NCBI RefSeq assembly: GCF_029962835.1
Contig: NC_080583.1
Coordinates: forward strand, 53,299,658 to 53,363,657
Origin: Magnolia sinica
Taxonomy: Eukaryota; Streptophyta; Magnoliopsida; Magnoliales; Magnoliaceae
Direction: 5' to 3'
Length of the DNA: 64,000 nucleotides
Part shown: piece after piece, positions 35,835 through 46,484 of the stretch
How the letters are laid out: every line of letters begins with the position of its first letter
How positions within the stretch are numbered: position 1 is the first letter of the stretch
Position numbers and translations under genes: made by a program
Notes under the pieces: generated by a model
What the model saw: the letters and a program-made list of their open reading frames with translations, nothing else
Databases searched by the model: none
Told to the model about the DNA's origin: nothing

Positions 35835-38298
35835 TCACTCGTTGGAACCTGCTGACGAAGTCGTCTTGGATCGTGAATTTTTTAATTCATTGCTTAGCCC
35901 CTGATACACGAAGACTCAGAGAAGATAACCATGGTCTGATTTTCCGACTGATTTTCAGCAAGAATCTGAAGTGATCTTGGTACCGGCAGCACATTCACCT
36001 CCAAAACACCCTCCAAGATTTGAACAATCTGCCCCATCGATAGCCCGTCATTCTCGTTGTCCTGAATGCACCAGCCTGCCACTCTGCAAGCTCGACCAAG
36101 CTCTTCCATGTTTGCATTTCCCTCCAATCTGTAATCCAACAAGCAATGGATTTCACTGCTCATGATTTTCCTCACAGCCCAAATAGGGAAAAACACCGTT
36201 TCCCCAACTTCCAAGTTCACAGAATTTCTCCTTCCTGACATGATCTCGAAAACCATCATCCCATAGCTGTAGACATCAGCTTTTGACGGGATTGCCACCC
36301 CTGAAATCCATTCAGGAGCAAGATAGCCTCTTGTTCCTCTCATGGTTGTTTAAACCCGGCTGAATTCCCGGCCCATGAGCTTTGGGCAGAACCCACCATC
36401 TAGAAGTATGTTTTCTGGCTTAATGTCGCAATGTATGATACAGTCTCAGCATTTATCATGGAGATAAGCTATTCCTCTTGCCGTCCCAATTGCTATCTTG
36501 TACCTCATCGGCCAATCCAGGGTGTTGGAAATCTCACCAAACAGATGAGAATCCAAAGACCCATTTGGCATGTAATCATAGACGAGCAGCCTTTTAGCCC
36601 TTTCCAAGCAAAAACCCACGAAGGCGGATGAGATTAACGTGATGGATCATCCCAATCGTGCTCGCCTCTGTTCGGAACTGCTTCTCTCCTTGCCGAAACC
36701 CTTCAAGCTTCTTCATCGCCACCATTGTTAGATCAGGCAGAGTCCCTTTGAAAACAGAACTGAAACCTCCGCAGCCCAATGTCTCTGAGAAATTCTTCGT
36801 TGCAATCTGCAGGCTTCCATAGCTAAATGCAATAAAAGAGCCCTGAACTGCCTCTGAACTAACTATATTCCGTAGCCTCTGCCACCTACAAATAAAAACA
36901 GAGCAATACCCAATCGAAGAACAGACCCTGCACCACACCTACAACAGCCAATGTACTGGTCCCCTTGCTACTGTCCGAAATCTTCAGTTCAGAGGCTGCA
37001 AGACGGAGATGTAGTGTCCGGCCTTCACTATTTCCATCAGACAGCTGATTCAGATTCAACAATTCTCCGTTCCACATCGAACACCTGCTCTCAAAAGCAT
37101 AAGCACTGCAAGAACAGTCATTTAAGCAGGCCAACTCACACTCTCTGATGCTCCCAACCACCAAAGTTCGTGAGCCGTCCAGCAGCTTCAGTCAGGCAAG
37201 GCCCGAAACCCGTTTTTCTCACTATCAAATGAGCTGTTCTGCCCACACTCCAAATGGATTTTCCTCATACACCCACCCGACGAACTCTTCAAATTCCAGT
37301 CGTTCTGAGACTTGGGCTCAAAACCAGGCAAGCACGTACAGGATGAGCTCTTCTCGTTGCAGCTTCCGAAGGAACAGCAAAGAGCATAAACATCGCATTG
37401 AGATATTGGCTGCGCCCAGAACAGATTCCATTGAGAGGAGTATTCCAGACATGAAATCATCTTGATCTGACCAGAATCATCAATCACGAATCTGGAAAGA
37501 GAGGAAGCATTTTTCACGGAGTAATTGAAATACTTCCTCTGTTTGTCATTGGTGAAATTGAAACCGTAATTCCCCCGTTGGTCTTGAATGAAGTCGAAAT
37601 CGTTCAATCTCATTTCAGGGACATTGCTGAAAATTGCCCCATCCCAATTTCCACTAGTCCAGTAGCTTTTAGTCCCATTCCACATCATAAAATACTGTGT
37701 GCTCGGGCGGGGTTGATCTCTAGAGAGAACAGCCCCGGGGCTGGATCTTCCGAGTTCTTCCATGAAGTAAGCCGTTGTTTTTCCCCGTTGCCTTGTTCAA
37801 TCCCAGCCACCCTCCAGGCAGTCATGTATGAGTTGGGTGATCAAAGTTCTGCCAGTACATGACAGACGAATTGGACCTGTCTCTCAGAACGAAATTTCCA
37901 GTGTCGAGGAGGACTGCAACAGTCGCATTCAAGGGCTTAGATGTTAGATTGGTAGACCATATTGGAAAATTCGAGGGGCTGAAGAGGATCAGATTGCTAT
38001 CTTCTGCTATTTTTAGGATTGAATTGGAGGTGTTTGGGAGGGGTTTTTCTCTGTTGGCTACCCAGACAACTGTTTGTTGTGGGACTCGTTTGTACCAGAT
38101 GCCTATGTAGTATTTTTAGGAGTTGCCTGGTGTGAAGAAACCCAGTTCAAATGCCCCACCTTGGGAGGTTAGGTTATGAGGCCAACAAAGATGTTGAGTT
38201 GGGGTGATAGAATCTGAACTATTGGAGAGGTAGGCCTTGAGAGACAAGATGAAGAAGAGGAGGAGATAGAGAAATTGCACGCTGCTTCCGGTATCCAT
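35835..38298 (-). pseudogene. G-type lectin S-receptor-like kinase pseudogene, minus copy
   Basis: Paralogue of 25104-27589, clearly similar throughout. ATG at 38298 (MDTGSSVQFLYLLLFF signal), stop equivalent at 35835-35837. The same B-lectin, S-locus, PAN-like, membrane and kinase parts are in order, with VAMKK, HCDIKPENILLD and APEW kept. Lesions I can see: TAA at 38116-38118; TGA at 37822-37824; 1-bp losses near 37777, 37700, 37188, 36930, 36905 and 35905; a 1-bp gain near 36610; TGA at 36446-36448; TAA at 36350-36352. An in-frame 24-bp loss near 36380 removes VADFGLAK, including the DFG magnesium-binding motif. The glycine loop reads GCGGFSSV. All checked stops differ from those of the plus copy, so the two copies decayed separately. 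Confidence 0.93.
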
Positions 38299-38424
38299 GC
38301 CTACTGAAACATGCATGGACTAGTCAGATATATGTAAGAAGGAGAAGTTATTGTGACTGAAACGCCCTCCTAAATTATGATAGGTGGGGCTCATGTTTGT
38401 GCACTATACATGGCTTTTAAATTA
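38299..38424. other. 5' flank of the minus kinase copy up to the Mutator-like insertion
   Basis: Matches 24990-25103 inverted (GGAGAAGTTA, GAAACGCCCTCCTAAATTATGATAGGTG). The 9-bp TTTAAATTA at 38416-38424 is the insertion site duplication. Confidence 0.8.
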
Positions 38425-39655
38425 GGGTAATTTGCGAATGTACGACCCATTTATGGCCCATTTAGGAGACCAAGCCCACCTTATTTTCCCTCGCGAGAAT
38501 ACGCCCCAGCTGTACGGATGGGTTGCCAAAGGTCGAAAATGCCCCTGCTTGTTCCTTCAAGCGGATCAGCCGCTGCTCGAAGACGAGCGCTGACGCTCCT
38601 CGAACTCCGGGTTATACGAACGGTTCAAAAGAGATCAACGTGACATGGGCCCCACAGTTATGTATTTATTATATCCACAACGTTCATCCATATTTCGAGA
38701 TCATTTCCGAGCATTATCCAAGCAAAGCAAATCATATCCAAAGAGCAACTGGACCACACCACAAAGAGCAGCAGAAAATTGATTTTCACCGTCGAAACTT
38801 TTGTAGGGCCCACCATAACATTTATTTTCCATCCAATCTATTCATAATGTCACAAAGGCCTGGATGAAGAGGAAAAACAAATTTTGTAATGATCCAAAAC
38901 TTCTGGGACCCCTAAAAGGGTTTCAATGGTAGACGTTCAATCTTCCACTGCCTTTTACAGTGTGGTCCACTTGATAGCTAAATCTATCTTATTTTTCTTC
39001 CCAAGCATTAGTACGAGTTTGCCAAATAGATGGACGGTTTGGATATAACACATACCTCATAAAAGGACCCACAAAAGCAGTGGGGATTACAAATGGAAAA
39101 AAAAAATGCATGGTATCTATGGCTACGGGTTATAACAACTGCAGCCAAATGCTCTTTCAACATGTCTTCTACTATGCATCGAAGGTCTTTCGATATCTAC
39201 TTCGATATATCGAATGTCTTTCGATTAATCAAAAAAGGTCCAAAACTGTCCAGCAACTTTGCATAAAAAATCCTGGAATTTTCAATTAATCGAAGTGTAT
39301 TTGATATGTATCGAAGATATAGCTACAGATTATAGCCGTAGCCATAACTGCAATTCGTAAAAGTCTATGCAAATTTTTTTATTTTTTTATTTTTATTTTT
39401 TACATGGAGAACTTTATTCTACCTACAATTTTCTCTAATACATATTTATATAAATATGTATATATAAGCATATATAAAAAATTCTCTCTTTTTTTCATTT
39501 ATTTCTCTATTCATTTAATAAGAATATCTTCTAAACCAAAATTAGTTACTTAATGTACCCTATATGATTTTGGGGTAGGAGAAGCTACTTTAGCCAACTA
39601 ACCTAGTTATTTTCCAAGATTCCATCAGGTCGATGGTCGAAAATCCATTTCATTC
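38425..39655 (+). repeat. Left terminal inverted arm of the Mutator-like element
   Basis: Pairs with about 41640-42877. It includes ACCGTCCATCTATTT-like sequence, TCGATTAATCGAAAG-type palindromes, an AT-rich block, and ATATGATTTTGGGGTAGGAG at about 39563-39583. Confidence 0.85.
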
Positions 39656-41639
39656 ACTTTGAGTTCAATTTCAATCAGTTCGTGGTCATTTCCATTCATT
39701 TCATTGTCAATTCCCTCCACTTCACGGACAATTCCATGCATTTCACGGTCATCCCAAGCTATTCTGTGTCAATTCATGGTCATTTCGAGGCATTTCACGG
39801 TCAATTCCCTTCACTTCACGGTCATTTGCATACATTTCACGGTCAATTCGAACCATAATCATTCCCATGCACTTCACGGTCATCCCAAACTATTCCGTGT
39901 TGATTCACGGTCGTTTCGAGGCATTTCGCGGTCAATTCCCTTCACTTCACGGTTAGTTACATGCAACTAACCCTGAAGTGAAGGGAATTGACCGCGAAAT
40001 GCCTCGAAACGACCGTGAATCAACACGGAATTGTTTGGGATGACCGTGAAGTGCATGGGAATGATCATGGTTTAAAGTGAATTGACCGCGAAATGCATGC
40101 AAATGACCGTAAAGTGAAGGGAATTAACTGCGAAATGCCTCGAAACGACCGTGAATCAACATGGAATTGTTTGGGACGACCGTGAAGTGCAAGGCAATAA
40201 TCATGGTTTGAAGCGAATTGACCGCGAAATGCATGCAACTGATCATGAAGTGAAGCGAATTGACCGCGAAATGTCTCGAAATGACCGTGAATCAACACGG
40301 AATTGTTTGGGATGACTGTGAAATGCATGGGAATGATCATGGTTTGAAGCAATTTGACCGCGAAATGCATGCAACTGACCGTGAAGTGAAGGGAATTGAC
40401 CGCGAAATGCCTCGAAACAACCATGAATCAACACGAAATTGTTTGGGACAACCGTGAAGCATGGGAATGATCATGGTTTGAAGCGAATTGACCGCAAAAT
40501 GCATGCAACTGACCGTGAAGTGAAGGGAATTGACCGCGAAATGCCTTGAAACGACCGTGAATCAACACGGAATTATTTTGGAGGACCGTGAAATGCATGG
40601 GAATGATCATGGTTTGAAGCGAATTGACCGCAAAATGCATGTAACTGACCGTGAAGTGAAGGGAATTGACCGCGAAATGCCTCGAAACAACCGTGAATCA
40701 ACACGGAATTGTTTGGGACGACCGTGAAATGCATGGGAATGATCATGGTTTGAAGTGAATTGACCGCAAAATGCATGCAACTGACCGTGAAGTGAAGGGA
40801 ATTGACCACGAAATGCCTCGAAACGACTGTGAATCAACACGGAATTGTTTGGGACGACCGTGAAATGCACGGGATGATCATGGTTTGAAGTGAATTGACC
40901 ACAAAATGCATGCAACTGACCGTGAAGTGAAGGGAATTGACCGCGAAATGCCTCGAAATGACCGTGAATCAACACAGAATTGTTTGAGATGACCGTGAAA
41001 TGCATGGAAATGATCATGGTTTGAAGTGAATTGACCGCAAAATGCATGCAACTGATCGTGAAGTGAGCGGAATTGACCGTGAAATGCCTCGAAATGACCG
41101 TGAATCAACACGGAATAGTTTGGGATGACCGTGAAATGCATGGGAATGATCATGAATTGAAGCGAATTGATCGCGAAATGCATGCAACTGACCGTGAAGT
41201 GAAAGGAATTGACCGCGAAATGCCTCGAAACGACCGTGAATCAACACGGAATTGTTTGGGACGACCGTGAAATGCATGGGAATGATTATGGTTTGAAGCG
41301 AATTGACCGCGAAATGCATGCAACTGACCGTGAAGTGAAGGGAATTGACCGCGAAATACCTCGAAACGACCGTGAATCAACACAGAATAGTTTGGGATGA
41401 CCGTGAAATGCATGGAATGATCATGAATTGAAGCGAATTGACCGTGAAATGCATGCAAATGACCATGAAGTGAAGGGAATTGACCGTGAAATGCATGGAA
41501 ATGACCGTGAATCAAAACAGAATCGCTGAGATTGACCATGAAATGCATGGAATTGATCGCGAAGTAAATGAAATGAATGAAATTGACGGCAAACTGATTG
41601 AAATTGACCGCGAAGTGAATGAAATGGATTTTCGACCAT
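39656..41639. repeat. 136-bp tandem array with internal inversion at about 39964
   Basis: The unit is 136 bp (marker GATCATGGTTTGAAG recurs near 40063, 40199, 40335, 40469, 40606, 40740, 40876, 41012, then variants near 41148, 41284, 41419). Each unit divides into six subunits headed by GACCGNGAA or GATCATGG, of 21, 21, 21, 31, 21 and 21 bp. The array inverts at a palindrome near 39950-39978 (CGGTTAGTTACATGCAACTAACC). About two units lie on the left (reverse) and about eleven to twelve on the right. Open frames on both strands arise from the 21-bp spacing and are not genes. Confidence 0.9.
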
Positions 41640-42877
41640 AGATCTAATGAAATCTTGAAAAATAACCAGGTTGGTTAAAGTAGCTTCTCCTACCCCAAAA
41701 TCATATAGGGTATGTGAAGTAACTAATTTTGGTTTAGGAGATATTCTCGTTAAATTAATAAAGAAATAAATGAAAAAAAAAAAGAGAGAGAAATTTTTTT
41801 TATATGCTTATATATGCATATTTATATAAATATGTATTAGAGAAAATTGTAGGTAGAATAAATTTATCCATGTAAAAATATAAAAAAATAAAAAAATAAA
41901 AAAATTTTCATAAACCGGCACAGACTACAGTTATTGCTACGGTTATAATCCGTAGCTATTGGTCATATCACCTTCGATACATATCGAATACTCTTCGATA
42001 TGAATCGAAAATTGTAGGATTTTTGAGGCAAACTCGCTGGACAGTTCTGGACCTTTTTCGATTAATCGAAAGACCTTCGATACATATAAAAGGACATATC
42101 GAAACGGTAGGGGCTACGGCTATGTCTACGGTTATAATCCGTAGCTATAGAAAACACTGTAGCCATAAGTTCCTGGCCTATTTATTTATTATTATTTTAT
42201 TTTTTTACTATTGTAATCCCCATCGCTTTTTGTGGGTCCTATTATAAGGTATGTGTTATATCCAAACTGTCCATATATTCGACGAACTTGTATTAAGCCT
42301 TGAGGCGAAAAATAAGACAGATCTAGCTATCAAGTGGACCACACTGTAAAAGGATGTGGAGGATTGAACGTCTACCATTGAAACCCTTTCAGGGGTCACA
42401 GAAGTTTTGGATCATTATGAAAAAAAATTTTCCCTCTTCATCCAGGCTTTTGTGACCTCATAAATAGATTGGATGGAAAATAAATGTAATGGTGGGCCCT
42501 ACAAAATTTTTAACGGTGAAAATCAATTTTCCCGTTGCTCTTGGTGGTGTGGTCCAGTTGATCTTTGGATATGATTTTTTTTTTGATAATGCTCCCAAAT
42601 GATCTCGAAATATGGATGAACGTTGTGGATATAATAAATACGTAACTGTGGGGCCCATGTAACTTTGATATCTTTTGAACCGTTCGTACAATTCGGAGTT
42701 CGAGGAGTGTCAGCCTCGTCTTTGAGCACCACCTATCCTCTTGAAGGAACAAGCAGGGGCATTTTCGACCTTTGGCAAGCCATCCGTACACCTGGGGCGT
42801 ATTCTCGCAAGGGAAAATAAGGCGGGCTTGGTCTCGTAAATAGGGCCATAAATGGGTCGTACAGTCGCAAATTTCCC
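41640..42877 (-). repeat. Right terminal inverted arm of the Mutator-like element
   Basis: Inverted partner of 38425-39655; ends CGCAAATTTCCC at 42877, followed by the target duplication. Confidence 0.85.
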
Positions 42878-42886
42878 TTTAAATTG

Positions 42887-43192
42887 TGATAGGTATCCAC
42901 ACCATTCACGTGGTTTTGTCTGCATTTTTAATGAACATTTGATTAAAAAATCTTCAATTTGAAAATCTTCAAAGTGAAAAAATTATTCCTTTTATTAATG
43001 ACTGCTTACAAGAGAAAGTTAGCAACGGTCAACATTCATAAGAGAAATTCCTTAATAAATAGGACACTGCAATCAAAAATATTTTCTTTAGTTATCCATC
43101 CTCATGTGTTTCAGCACACCTATGGTTAGATTACCCAAAAAGACCCCATTCACCAAAAGGGAAGCTCGTGTGTACACAGCCAAAATGTTAGC
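42887..43192. other. Right-arm flank between two insertions
   Basis: Inverted match to about 24680-24980 (GAATGGTGTGGAT.., CTCTTGTAAGCAGTCATTAAT). Ends in AATGTTAGC (43184-43192), the MITE target duplication. Confidence 0.75.
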
Positions 43193-43727
43193 GGAAACGG
43201 ATTGGCCACTCCTCCGCCACCGTCTCTGTGGCTGATGGTCGGTGCTTTTTGGGCCCCACCATGATGTATGTGTTTCATCCATTCTGTTCATCCATTTTTA
43301 TAGATCGTTTTATGGCTTAATCCCAAAAATGAGAGGGAAATAAATCTCAAGTACACCACACCACATGAAAACAATAGTGATCAGATGTTCACCATTAAAA
43401 TCCCCCTAAGACCCAATATACTGTTTATTTGACATCCAATCTGTTGAGTAAGTCATACAGGCCCAGATGAAGATAAAAACAAAGATCAACTTGATCCAAA
43501 ACTTTTATGGCCCCCAAAATGTTTCTAATGGTCAACCCTCATTCAACACTGTTTCTGTAACGTGGTCCAATTAAGATTTGCATATACCTCATTTTTGGAA
43601 TTATACATAAAATAATATGTAAAAATAGATGAATGGCATGGATGAAACACATACATCATGGTAGGGCTCACATAGCACCGACCACCAGCCATTGGCCGGT
43701 GTCAGGGGGAGTAGCCAATCCGTTTCC
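43193..43727. mobile_element. 535-bp Mutator-like foldback MITE
   Basis: Terminal 20-mers GGAAACGGATTGGCCACTCC and (reverse complement of the right end) GGAAACGGATTGGCTACTCC differ at one position. Flanks AATGTTAGC (43184-43192) and AATGTTTGC (43728-43736) match at 8 of 9. The left kinase arm has the site unoccupied near 24670. Interior includes GGGCCCCACCATGATGTATG / ATACATCATGGTAGGGCTCAC inverted phrases; no coding capacity. Confidence 0.87.
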
Positions 43728-43736
43728 AATGTTTGC

Positions 43737-44026
43737 AACATTACCGTAGATTTTCTCATACGTAAGCCGGTGTAGCGGAAGCCGAATAATTTGCTTGTCA
43801 CCTGGAACTGAACTCGAACTCAAACTCAAAAACTTGTCTCAAAATTTTAAACTCGATCTCAGCTCGAACTGGCCGAAACTGCTAACTGAGCTAAGACAAG
43901 CTGGATGAATGACTCGGTCACCGAAATAAGTCAAACTCGTGATGGGGTAGCAACTGATCGAGTTGAACTGAGTTGAGCTGCTCAACTCAGTGTCCAGCTC
44001 CACTTGCCTCTGAGGCCATAAATGTC
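43737..44026. other. Right-arm sequence with extra GAACTCGAACTC-rich segment
   Basis: About 43737-43815 matches the left arm. The following 200 bp (CTCGAACTCAAACTC, GTTGAACTGAGTTGAGC) is absent there and resembles the terminal part of the hAT element at 44458. Probably another small insertion, with ends not resolved. Confidence 0.45.
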
Positions 44027-44400
44027 TTTGAAAAATCCACCCTATTTATCTGTTTTACAAGATCATAATATGAAAGGATTCTAAAAAATGAGGCAAATCC
44101 AAAACTCAAGTGGGCCACACCAACGAAACAGTATGAACAGAAATGTTGACGTTGTAGCCTTCCTGGAGCCAACAATGATATTTATATACCATCCAAACCA
44201 TTCATAAGATTATTACAACTCAGATAAAGTGTAAAAAAAAAATATCATTCTGATACAAAACTTCTGGCACCCTTAGGCATTCACTCCCCACTGTTTGGTA
44301 CACTATTGGCCACATAAGCTTTGGATCTTCTTGATGTTTTAGAATCCTACCATAGTAGTCTTTCAAAGTGGATGGATGGAGTGGATTTTTTTCACGAACA
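44027..44400. mobile_element. Foldback MITE, related to 24307-24600 and 45310-45860
   Basis: Inverted ends TGAAAAATCCACCCTATTTA and, reversed, TGAAAAAAATCCACTCCATC, with GTGGGCCACACC / GTGGCCACATAAGC phrases inverted inside. Carries GTTTCG and AGGATTCTAAAA phrases shared with its relatives. Target duplication not identified. Confidence 0.6.
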
Positions 44401-44457
44401 TTCTTGTACAATCCAAGCATATGAATATATTTGTCACGAGCAATCCTCTCTTGGTGG

Positions 44458-45274
44458 TAGGGGTGTACATGAACCGAGCTAGCTTAGTTGGCTTGCTCGA
44501 CTCAACTTGAAAAAGCTTGACTTGACTCAGTTCGAAGCTGAGTTCGAACTGAGAAGAGTTGATTTTTGGAGCTTGAAAACGAGTTCGAGCTTGCCCCAGC
44601 TCGACTCAACTTGGATCGAATCTACCTCGAACTTGGCTCGACTCGGTGCAGGGTTATATATACCCGTCAATGCCTCGTCTTTTCAAAAGAGCATCGACAG
44701 GGCTGCTCCCACCGGCCATTTTATCAAGCTCCATCTCGTCCATTCCCTTGTTCTGAGGCTGACTTACCTCCCCTGTCATGCTCCCAGGTTTCTGGAAAGC
44801 CGTCACCATGCTCCAGATCCCAGTAGAGTGACTCATTGAAGAACACCGCCCAGACTGCATCGTCACCGACATGTGCTTGCCATGGACAGTCGACATTGCT
44901 CGCAAGCACGACATAGTGAGGCTTGGTTTTAGTGCAAGCAGCTTCTTCTCCATTGTTATTTGGAACTGCATAAGACGTTACAGGCCCCATGATTATGTTG
45001 ATAGTGACTTGGAGAATTTTGTTGTGACTGGTCTCCCACATTGAATAGAGATGACAAGGTCTCAATTGCCTGACTTCTTAAGAGTCCAAAGCGGTTTCAC
45101 GGACTTCATAGATCGTATTCACAAAGCTAACGACATGAGCTATGGCATCGTGGTGGCGAACTCGGCTCAAATTGGCCCGAGCTACTGGCCAAACCGAGTC
45201 AAGCTGGCCAGTTAAGCTCGAGGACCGAGGTGAGCCGAGTTCAAGCTGAGGTCAGCTAGTTATGTACACCCCTA
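44458..45274 (+). mobile_element. 817-bp non-autonomous hAT element carrying a UGT73 gene fragment
   Basis: Perfect 13-bp terminal inverted repeats (TAGGGGTGTACAT at 44458-44470 and its complement at 45262-45274) and a perfect 8-bp target duplication CTTGGTGG (44450-44457 and 45275-45282). TAGGGGTG ends with 8-bp duplications are the known hAT signature. Roughly 190 bp of GAGCTCGAACTC-rich sub-terminal DNA on the left and 105 bp on the right enclose a host gene fragment (44651-45165). No hAT transposase is present. Confidence 0.92.
44651..45165 (+). pseudogene. UDP-glycosyltransferase (UGT73-like) fragment inside the hAT element
   Basis: UGT73 enzymes transfer sugars from UDP-sugars to small molecules in the cytosol. 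The fragment covers about 170 codons of the acceptor-binding N-terminal half. Segments in order: YIPVNASSFQKSIDRAA, FIKLHL, FPCSEADLPP, FWKAVTMLQIPVE, EEHRPDCIVTDMCLPWTVDI, FSASSFFSIV, CIRRYRPHDYVDSDLENFVV, IEMTRSQLPDFL, FTDFIDRIHKAND and SYGIVV. The family counterparts are (M)LQEP.E, RPDCLVADMFFPW, SFF, RSQLPDF and SYGVVVNSFYELE (recalled). A frameshift lies near 44735 and another before 44790. In-frame TGA codons fall in PVE*LIEE and in GLPH*IEM. The C-terminal PSPG sugar-donor box is absent because the fragment ends before it. It is a transduplicated piece with no function expected as an enzyme. Confidence 0.9.
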
Positions 45275-45309
45275 CTTGGTGGAGAGCGGGCAGTCAAAGA
45301 AGTGGATTG

Positions 45310-45860
45310 TGTCCAGGGTCACATGTTATCCGCTCTTGGTGGAGAGTGGCAGCCAACAGCGTGAAGCTGAAGCTGATTGGTGAATGCTGGTGACTGGAGC
45401 ACAGAGATATTTCTCTGCCTGGGCCTGTGTGGGTCCCCCAAGGGATGTTCTTGACAAATCTACTCTGTACATTTATTTTTAATGGCTACAATAGTGACGC
45501 CATATCACACAAAACTGTGGAGGTTGAACGGCTGCAGTTGCCAGAAATTTTGTATTAGGATGATATTTGTGTCTATAATTTATTTGATGGTAATAACCCT
45601 AGGAATGGTTTATATGGCGTATAAACATAATGGTCACCTTCAAGAAGGTTTCCATGGTGGACGCTTTTGTTCCAACTGTTTCGTTTGGGATGGCGCACCT
45701 GCGTTTTGGATCTGCTGGGTTTTAGGTTACCATCCTATCGTGGTAATTAAAAACAGATGGACGGAGTAGATTTGTCAAAGACATCTCCACGGCCCACACA
45801 GCACTGAGGACAGGTATATCTCTCTATCCAGGGTCACCGGCAATCCGCTTCCCTCATGGA
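45310..45860. mobile_element. Foldback MITE-like repeat
   Basis: TTGACAAATCTACTCTGTACA at about 45450 and its inverted relative TGGACGGAGTAGATTTGTCAA at about 45755 mark inner arms. GGTGACTGGAGC...GAGATATTTCTCTG and the inverted counterpart near 45810-45840 extend them. The centre (about 45490-45740) shares phrases with 24310-24600 and 44040-44390. Outer ends and target duplication not resolved. Confidence 0.5.
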
Positions 45861-46484
45861 CGCCCTTCGGAGGACTATTATACGGTAGGAAATGCCGGTG
45901 TTTTCGTTTTATTGGTGGATTTTCAGTTCAGATTAGTGAAACCACTGATTAGTTAATCCAGGCCACTGAAAGCTTGAGAATAACATTGGTTTGAGTATCA
46001 TGTAACGAAATTCTCAATAAAACAATCTGAACCATTCAAAACGTGGCACAAATAGCAACCGTCAATATTTACTGAAAATGTATCCCAGTTTTGGAGGTTT
46101 CAATTCTTTCATGAGCAGAAAATTTCGGAAATGTTCCATCCACATTGTTCCACATAAAAACATCGGTGTAGATTATTTAACCATGGCCTCAGTTGTAAGA
46201 TTAAGAAAAGTTATGCATATAGAAAAATAAGCCGTTAGGCATCACATAAATTTTCATTTAAGGAACGATAGGACGCCGATTGCATGGCAATTTCTGCACC
46301 ACGTAGCTAAAGCAGGGTGACAGTGACCTCATTTAACCTGATGATAAGGTCCTGAATTGAAGGTTCCGTTTTACTTTTTACTTTTTACCAACACCCACAC
46401 ACCACCCACGCTACATGGACATTCGATCCCCGGTGTTATTGTAACAAGAGTATCCACTACGCGCGTGGATTAGTTACTTTCAGG
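45861..46484. other. Gene-free stretch
   Basis: AT-rich single-copy-looking DNA; no motif recognised. Confidence 0.4.

Larger units (their letters stand above)
38425..42877. mobile_element. 4.45 kb non-autonomous Mutator-like foldback element
   Basis: Ends are inverted: the left end GGGTAATTTGCGAATGTACG and the reverse complement of the right end GGGAAATTTGCGACTGTACG differ at 2 of 20 positions. The arms run about 1.2 kb each (38425 to about 39655 and about 41640 to 42877). Flanking 9 bp are TTTAAATTA (38416-38424) and TTTAAATTG (42878-42886), 8 of 9 identical. A 9-bp duplication with long inverted arms is the known signature of Mutator-like elements. The homologous left arm of the kinase duplication holds the unoccupied site (AATTTAAA, near 24982). 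No MURA transposase or other protein is encoded; the centre is a tandem array. Short inner palindromes (CTACGGTTATAATCCGTAGC type) occur in each arm near 39120-39350 and 41930-42150. Confidence 0.87.
35561..44400 (-). repeat. Right arm of large inverted duplication (with later insertions)
   Basis: Reverse-complement counterpart of 24307-27868. Insertions private to this arm are 38425-42877 and 43193-43727, plus an extra segment at about 43820-44026. Without them the arm is close to the left arm in length and order. Confidence 0.83.

Noticed and set aside
35971-37862. Plus-strand frames opposite the minus kinase copy
   Set aside because: Antisense shadows of the kinase pseudogene; motifs only make sense on the minus strand.
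40065-41639. Long overlapping open frames on both strands (100-146 codons) with MHFAVNSL / FRGQFPSLHGQL-like repeats
   Set aside because: They are translations of the 136-bp tandem array whose 21-bp subunits keep all frames open; no start context, family motif or codon bias.
39656-41639. CRISPR-like array
   Set aside because: Unit of 136 bp with no unique spacers, eukaryotic context, inside a DNA transposon.
44654-45065. Two minus-strand frames of about 105-113 codons over the hAT interior
   Set aside because: Shadow of the UGT73-like plus-strand fragment, which has clear family motifs.
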